From the NCBI GenBank assembly GCA_950295325.1, contig OX485808.1, forward strand, positions 40,199,180 to 40,263,179: a stretch of DNA of 64,000 bases. Direction: 5' to 3'. Both the position numbers and the translations under genes were made by a program. The DNA comes from Polytrichum commune. Taxonomy: Eukaryota; Streptophyta; Polytrichopsida; Polytrichales; Polytrichaceae. Under the pieces are notes generated by a model, which was not told the origin of the DNA, did not search any database, and saw only the letters and a program-made list of their open reading frames with translations. Positions 60,201 to 64,000 of the stretch are shown here, piece by piece (position 1 is the stretch's first letter; every line of letters begins with the position of its first letter).

Positions 60201-63200
60201 TGTGATTTGTTGAAGGGGAAGTGGGTGCCAGACTCCCGGCTGCCAGTGTACACGAATAGCACATGCAAATTCATTCAAGGACACCAAAATTGTATTAAAA
60301 ATGGCCGACCAGATTTGAGCTTTCTCAAGTGGAAATGGCAACCTGAGAAATGTGACCTGCCCAGAATTGATGCCCAGTCCTTCTTGAATGCCATGCGAAA
60401 CCGAGCCATGGCATTTGCGGGTGACTCCATCGCCCGCAATCAATTCCAGTCCCTTTTGTGCCAACTTTCTCAGGTCCTTTCTCTCTACCCCTTGGTGCAA
60501 AGAAGTTTGAGCAGATCTAATGAGAGTCTTCAGTAGGATGATCAAATTGAGTAATTCTAGTAATTTCTCCACTAGGTATTGATGTTGAGTTCTTGTCACT
60601 AAAGGATCCTCAAATCTACAAGAGAGCTAGATTTGGAGATCCACCAATTAGAAATTGAGTGCCAATACATTGGTATGGTTGTAGTGAAGATTGGGAGGTT
60701 AACTTGCAAGATTCTCATCACATGCACTAGGAACACCAATGTCACAATCCTACATTCTCTTGGAGAATGTAGTGGCATGAACCACCCAACCATGAGCTGT
60801 AAAGAGGAAGATTGAGAGCAATCATCATGGAGAAGAAGAACTTGATGGTGCCTCTTGCTTCCCTCCTGTCCTCTTCAATAGCTCCCCCCTTGCCTCTAGT
60901 TTTTTATTCCAAATTAGAGGGTTTCTCAATTCCTAAGTTTTATTCACATTGGACCATCTCTAGAAAATTTTGACTCAACCTCATTCAATCGGAGGCTTTG
61001 CAAGTTACGTAGTAGTTGTTGGAATTGATATATCCAACATGTATTGTACAACACAGTTCTTACCAATATCGGATTGGTATATAGGTGAATACATGAGTAT
61101 CAATAATGGACATCGACAATGATAACAACGAACTTAACCATGGGCACCAAAATTACAAAACTAGTCAAATATTAGCATTTGATGGGTATATCAAGACAAG
61201 GGAATCGTTATTTCACCGAGTTATTATTTGGGTCAATATCAATACGGTTTAGAATGATACTATGGCGATGTCACCTAGGTATTGTGCAAATACAAATACC
61301 GTCAAGTATTCATACCTTACTGGTATCATAAAATGAGAAGTCCTTAATATAGATACGTGAATGGTATCAAATATAGATGATACCTTCAACATTAATCCAT
61401 ACCCTCAATGATTATACACCATCTATTTTGGAGAATATGTTCAATCCAAATCAATTACATGGTCTTTGTTAAGGATCACTATAATTCCACTCCAATGTCC
61501 AGTTGTAGCACTCTGTTTTTGTTTTGTGACCTGACATAAAAGTGTTGCGTGAATTGCAGGTGGAGGTTCCAGAAAATACCTTCCATGCTCCAGATGACAG
61601 GGATAATGTTCACCTCTTTCCAACTTTCAATTTCACACTTGCAATCTATTGGTCTCCGTATCTTGTGCACGTGGAGGACAAGATGTTGACATTTACTAAC
61701 AACATAACTCAAGCTGTTGCACACATCCACATTGACAGACTAGATGATGCATGGGTGAAGCGAATCCATGGTGTCGATATTCTACAAATCTCCACAGGTC
61801 AGTAATAATGGTGAATGATGCCCTTGAGTCGAGCAATTCTCATCACAGATACCGAATGACATGCAAATGTTGGCTTGTTTGAGCATTTGCAAATCAACCC
61901 TGAAAGGTCCAAGGGACTCAACTTATGACCTATATACACAAATTGTACAAGTCTTAATCAAGTCTGAAAACCATATCTTCTATTTCTGTGGGTTAGAAGG
62001 TTCTTTTAATAAAGCATCTTATATCTATGAGAAAGTACAATTATACTCATATGTCAAATTGATGATGAAAATATCAAGTATGTATTTGGATCCAAGGTCA
62101 CCCGTGCTATGTATCTGAACCCGAATCTTGAATTACATTTATATACTTGGTTTAACAAATGCATTTGATGAATGCGTTAATTTCAGATAAGGTCACCTCT
62201 AACACAATCAACTCAAACCAGAAGTATGTCATAGCCCTTGAATACATTTTTTTATGCATGGAGAGGCTTGGATAGGGCCTCTTGGATGCTTAGGGGTTAA
62301 GTTCCATGAGTATGCACAGAGAGAATTTTCAATATTGAATTGGTGCCTTGTTTGGACATAGGGCAATGGTGGTTTAAGAGGGGCTTGTTTCTCAAAGGAG
62401 GCAAACCATTAGGGGGGCACATATGTGATGGATGGCCGGGATGCGACAAGGAGATCGGGTTTGAGGATGCCTACATCGCCGGGTTCCACACCATCCTCAA
62501 GGGTAGTCTGTCAATTCCTGGCTTCAATGGTGTAACAGTCCTCCGCTCGTTTTCTCCCGACCATTTTGAGGGTGGGCAGTGGGATAATGGTGGGCATTGC
62601 AACCGGACCTCTCCGGGAGGTGTGGAAATCAGTTGGCTGACCAAATCCATGTATGAAATCCAACGAAAAGTGTTGTTGAATGTCACAGGTATGCAACCTT
62701 CACACGATTCCTCCTAACCTAGATGTGCCCAATTTGGTATCCTATCTTAAATGGACACCTATATTTAAGTGGGGTGTGGTGGTTTGGGTGCGACTGTAAG
62801 AATGAACACCAAATAGATGTGTGTTGAAAATGGATTGCCATGGACTATGTGCTCAATAATTGTTCATTATCCTAGACATAATAATTAACATAATTCGGGG
62901 GACCTATATGATTAGTTCATAACTCGGAGAATCTTCACTTTGGCAATGAATAGGATATTCATAAGAGCTCCGAAAATCAAGAGGAACGTGACTACGAGCG
63001 TGATTTGGATTTGCTAATCATCTTGCACTTATTGTGTGTTTCATATCCTATGAGAAGTGGGTGTAGAGAGAAAAATGTCCGTTTAAGACCCGCTTACCTT
63101 TGTGTACTTTGTATAATCTGTATTGAAGGTTGGGAGGGGTGGCTTAAACCTAAAGTTGGATCTTATGGGAACTCTTGAGGCTAAGTCCATAATAGTGCTA

Positions 63201-63762
63201 GGATGGGTGACCTACCTAGCATTTGATTTCCGGTGCACTCTACCACTATGGTTGAGCCAATTGGAGTTGGGGTATTTAGATGAATTGGATATTTTCAACC
63301 AACCATGTGAAATCCTAGGGGCTTGCTTTTAGGGGGAGTTGGGCGTGGGACCACCTGGTCATGGTGTTCAACTTTGAAAGGAGGCAATATTCTTTGAGGT
63401 CCCTCTAATTCTCATGATTCTTATTTCGGGATTACACGTAGAATCAGACCATCTCTATCTTTCTTGAAGAGTGTCATCCTTTCAAGTTTGTGTGAGGTTG
63501 ATGGTTCCTAACCAAACTATTTTGATGATGCACAGGAGAGCTGAGTCCTCCTGAGCAATCTCGCCTCAAGCTATTAGACATCACTGAGCTCGCGCAAATT
63601 CGAGCCGATGGGCACCCCAATGCGTACATGAATTTTCAACCATTTGCCAAAGAGTACACGAAGCGTGTCATCAATGACTGCCTTCACTGGTGTCTCCCAG
63701 GCCCCATTGATGTATGGAATGACATTCTGGTGGAATCATTACATGATACAATTTATGGCTAA
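57275..63762 (+). CDS. TRICHOME BIREFRINGENCE-LIKE (TBL) polysaccharide O-acetyltransferase
   Basis: Six exons: 57275-57550, 59051-59489, 60196-60473, 61560-61797, 62362-62688 and 63536-63762. All junctions are GT-AG with matching phases, giving 594 aa. Residues 37-58 (LIVVALLAVFLPFVVIQSYL plus flank) form one membrane anchor, giving a type II Golgi protein. Residues 59-238 are a long Ser/Glu/Asp-rich stem. The TBL domain starts at ACDLLKGKWV (about 240). The PMR5N cysteines are present, the GDS motif (FAGDSIARNQ) is at 314-316, and the DxxH motif (DCLHWCLPG) at D567/H570 completes the Ser-His-Asp catalytic set. TBL enzymes acetylate xylan, mannan, xyloglucan or pectin; the substrate here cannot be told. 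The usual TGHWW block reads TGQWW. Introns carry repeats but the frame is whole. Confidence 0.95.
57551..58165 (+). repeat. Imperfect tandem array in TBL intron 1, copying the splice donor
   Basis: GTATGCAATCTTTACC at the donor (57551) recurs as GTGCAATCTTTACC (57797) and GTATGCAATCTTTACC (58150). Each is followed by GTCAAGAG.TTTGCA, TACTTAGCCCCTT and GAGCTCGAG-like words. The final unit even copies the end of exon 1 (CCCCTCTAAG versus CCCCTCTACG). Confidence 0.65.
61060..61440. mobile_element. TGGTATCA-rich element, truncated copy in TBL intron 3
   Basis: TTGGTATATAGGTGAATACA, TGAGTATCAATAATGG and ATTAGCATTTGATGGGTAT match the left part of the 31935-32601 element. The right TIR was not found. 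Confidence 0.5.
62750..63100 (+). repeat. R350 repeat, full-length copy in TBL intron 5
   Basis: GGACACCTATATTTAAGTGG at the start, TTCGGGGGACCTATATGATT, ATCCTATGAGAAGTGGGTGT, and GTCCGTTTAAGACCCGCTTA at the end. It is intronic and clear of splice sites. Confidence 0.75.
63119..63436 (+). repeat. 5S-rRNA-like repeat (Cassandra-type solo LTR?)
   Basis: 63129-63240 resembles 5S rRNA. TGGATCTTATGGGAACTCTT, then GAGGCTAAG, matches GGATCCCATCAGAACTCCGA, then AGTTAAG, and TACTAGGATGGGTGACCT is almost perfectly kept (GTGCTAGGATGGGTGACCTA), including box C. The unit runs TGTATTGAAGG...GGGATTACA, 318 bp, the form and size of a Cassandra LTR. No second LTR or target duplication was found. It lies in TBL intron 5. 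Confidence 0.65.
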
Positions 63763-64000
63763 GGCCATAAGCATTTACCAGTTTAGTTTTTGAGCCTTCA
63801 TTCGAGTGCGTGCTCACAGGAAACTGTTACACTTAAGACCATGAAGGAAGACAACACTGATCTTCCTCAAGGAGATTCAGGTCATAGCTTCATTGAGCAC
63901 CTTTGGTCTTCACAGCCACTGAAAGTTGTGGATTCATTTCAACATAAGCTCAACGCAAACGATGCGCATAGATTTTCGATCATGTCAAAAGACTGAGGCA
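63763..64000 (+). other. TBL 3' UTR / downstream flank
   Basis: This follows the TBL stop codon. A CTCACAG acceptor-like word at 63813-63819 precedes an open frame to 63996, which could be an alternative last exon or chance. The window ends before a poly(A) signal can be judged. Confidence 0.35.

Noticed and set aside
60039-60599. 186-codon minus-strand frame
   Set aside because: It is the antisense shadow of TBL exon 3, whose plus-strand reading has clear TBL motifs and correct splice sites.
63120-63240. Functional 5S rRNA gene
   Set aside because: The 5' third is too diverged and the segment is embedded in a dispersed repeat, so it is a 5S-derived element and not a gene.
63790-63996. 68-codon frame after the TBL stop codon
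   Set aside because: The TBL protein is already complete with its C-terminal domain; this is most simply 3' UTR, though an alternative last exon is possible.

Overview
This 64 kb window is nuclear DNA from a land plant, most likely a seed plant. The genes have spliced plant structures (R2R3-MYB with the usual first intron phase, a six-exon TBL gene, GT-AG introns of 0.1-1.5 kb). Most of the remaining DNA is AT-rich and full of short plant transposons (PIF/Harbinger, hAT and Stowaway-like MITEs, a solo LTR, a 5S-rRNA-bearing LTR-like repeat, a LINE remnant). I cannot name the species; a basal angiosperm would fit, but that is a guess.

Four genes are well supported. Two R2R3-MYB genes lie on the minus strand at 2910-4691 (427 aa) and 13319-15352 (528 aa). 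Both carry the subgroup-9 (MIXTA / MYB106 / MYB16 / MYB17) signature after the MYB domain, so they look like an old tandem pair of epidermal-cell and cuticle regulators. A third minus-strand gene (about 29894-34207, eight exons, about 329 aa) encodes a single-domain protein resembling the TIM-barrel domain of methylenetetrahydrofolate reductase; its last exon is uncertain. On the plus strand, 57275-63762 encodes a complete 594-aa TRICHOME BIREFRINGENCE-LIKE (TBL) O-acetyltransferase in six exons whose phases all agree.

Layout: 0-5.5 kb, MYB-A and its promoter, which holds a tandem duplication. 5.5-13 kb, repeats plus an unidentified exon-like stretch near 9 kb. 13-16.6 kb, MYB-B with a GC-rich upstream leader. 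16.6-29.9 kb, intergenic MITEs. 29.9-34.3 kb, the MTHFR-like gene with three repeat insertions in its introns. 34.3-55 kb, a repeat-dense tract: a LINE tail, a 51-bp Stowaway-like element, a three-copy MITE cluster forming a long inverted repeat, a solo LTR inserted in an older repeat, a PIF/Harbinger element with a transposase remnant, and a three-layer nest of elements at 52.5-53.7 kb. 55-64 kb, the TBL gene, preceded by possible non-coding leader exons.

The genes do not form a pathway. The two MYBs probably share regulatory ancestry and the TBL enzyme acts on wall polysaccharides in the Golgi. The strongest new observations concern the mobile elements: several unrelated short families share PIF-type ends and 3-bp TWA duplications with the transposase-bearing element; one hAT-type MITE family shows exact 8-bp duplications; a 5S-rRNA-like repeat is present twice; and a ~340-bp-arm inverted repeat could make double-stranded RNA. 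I saw no wholly new gene system.
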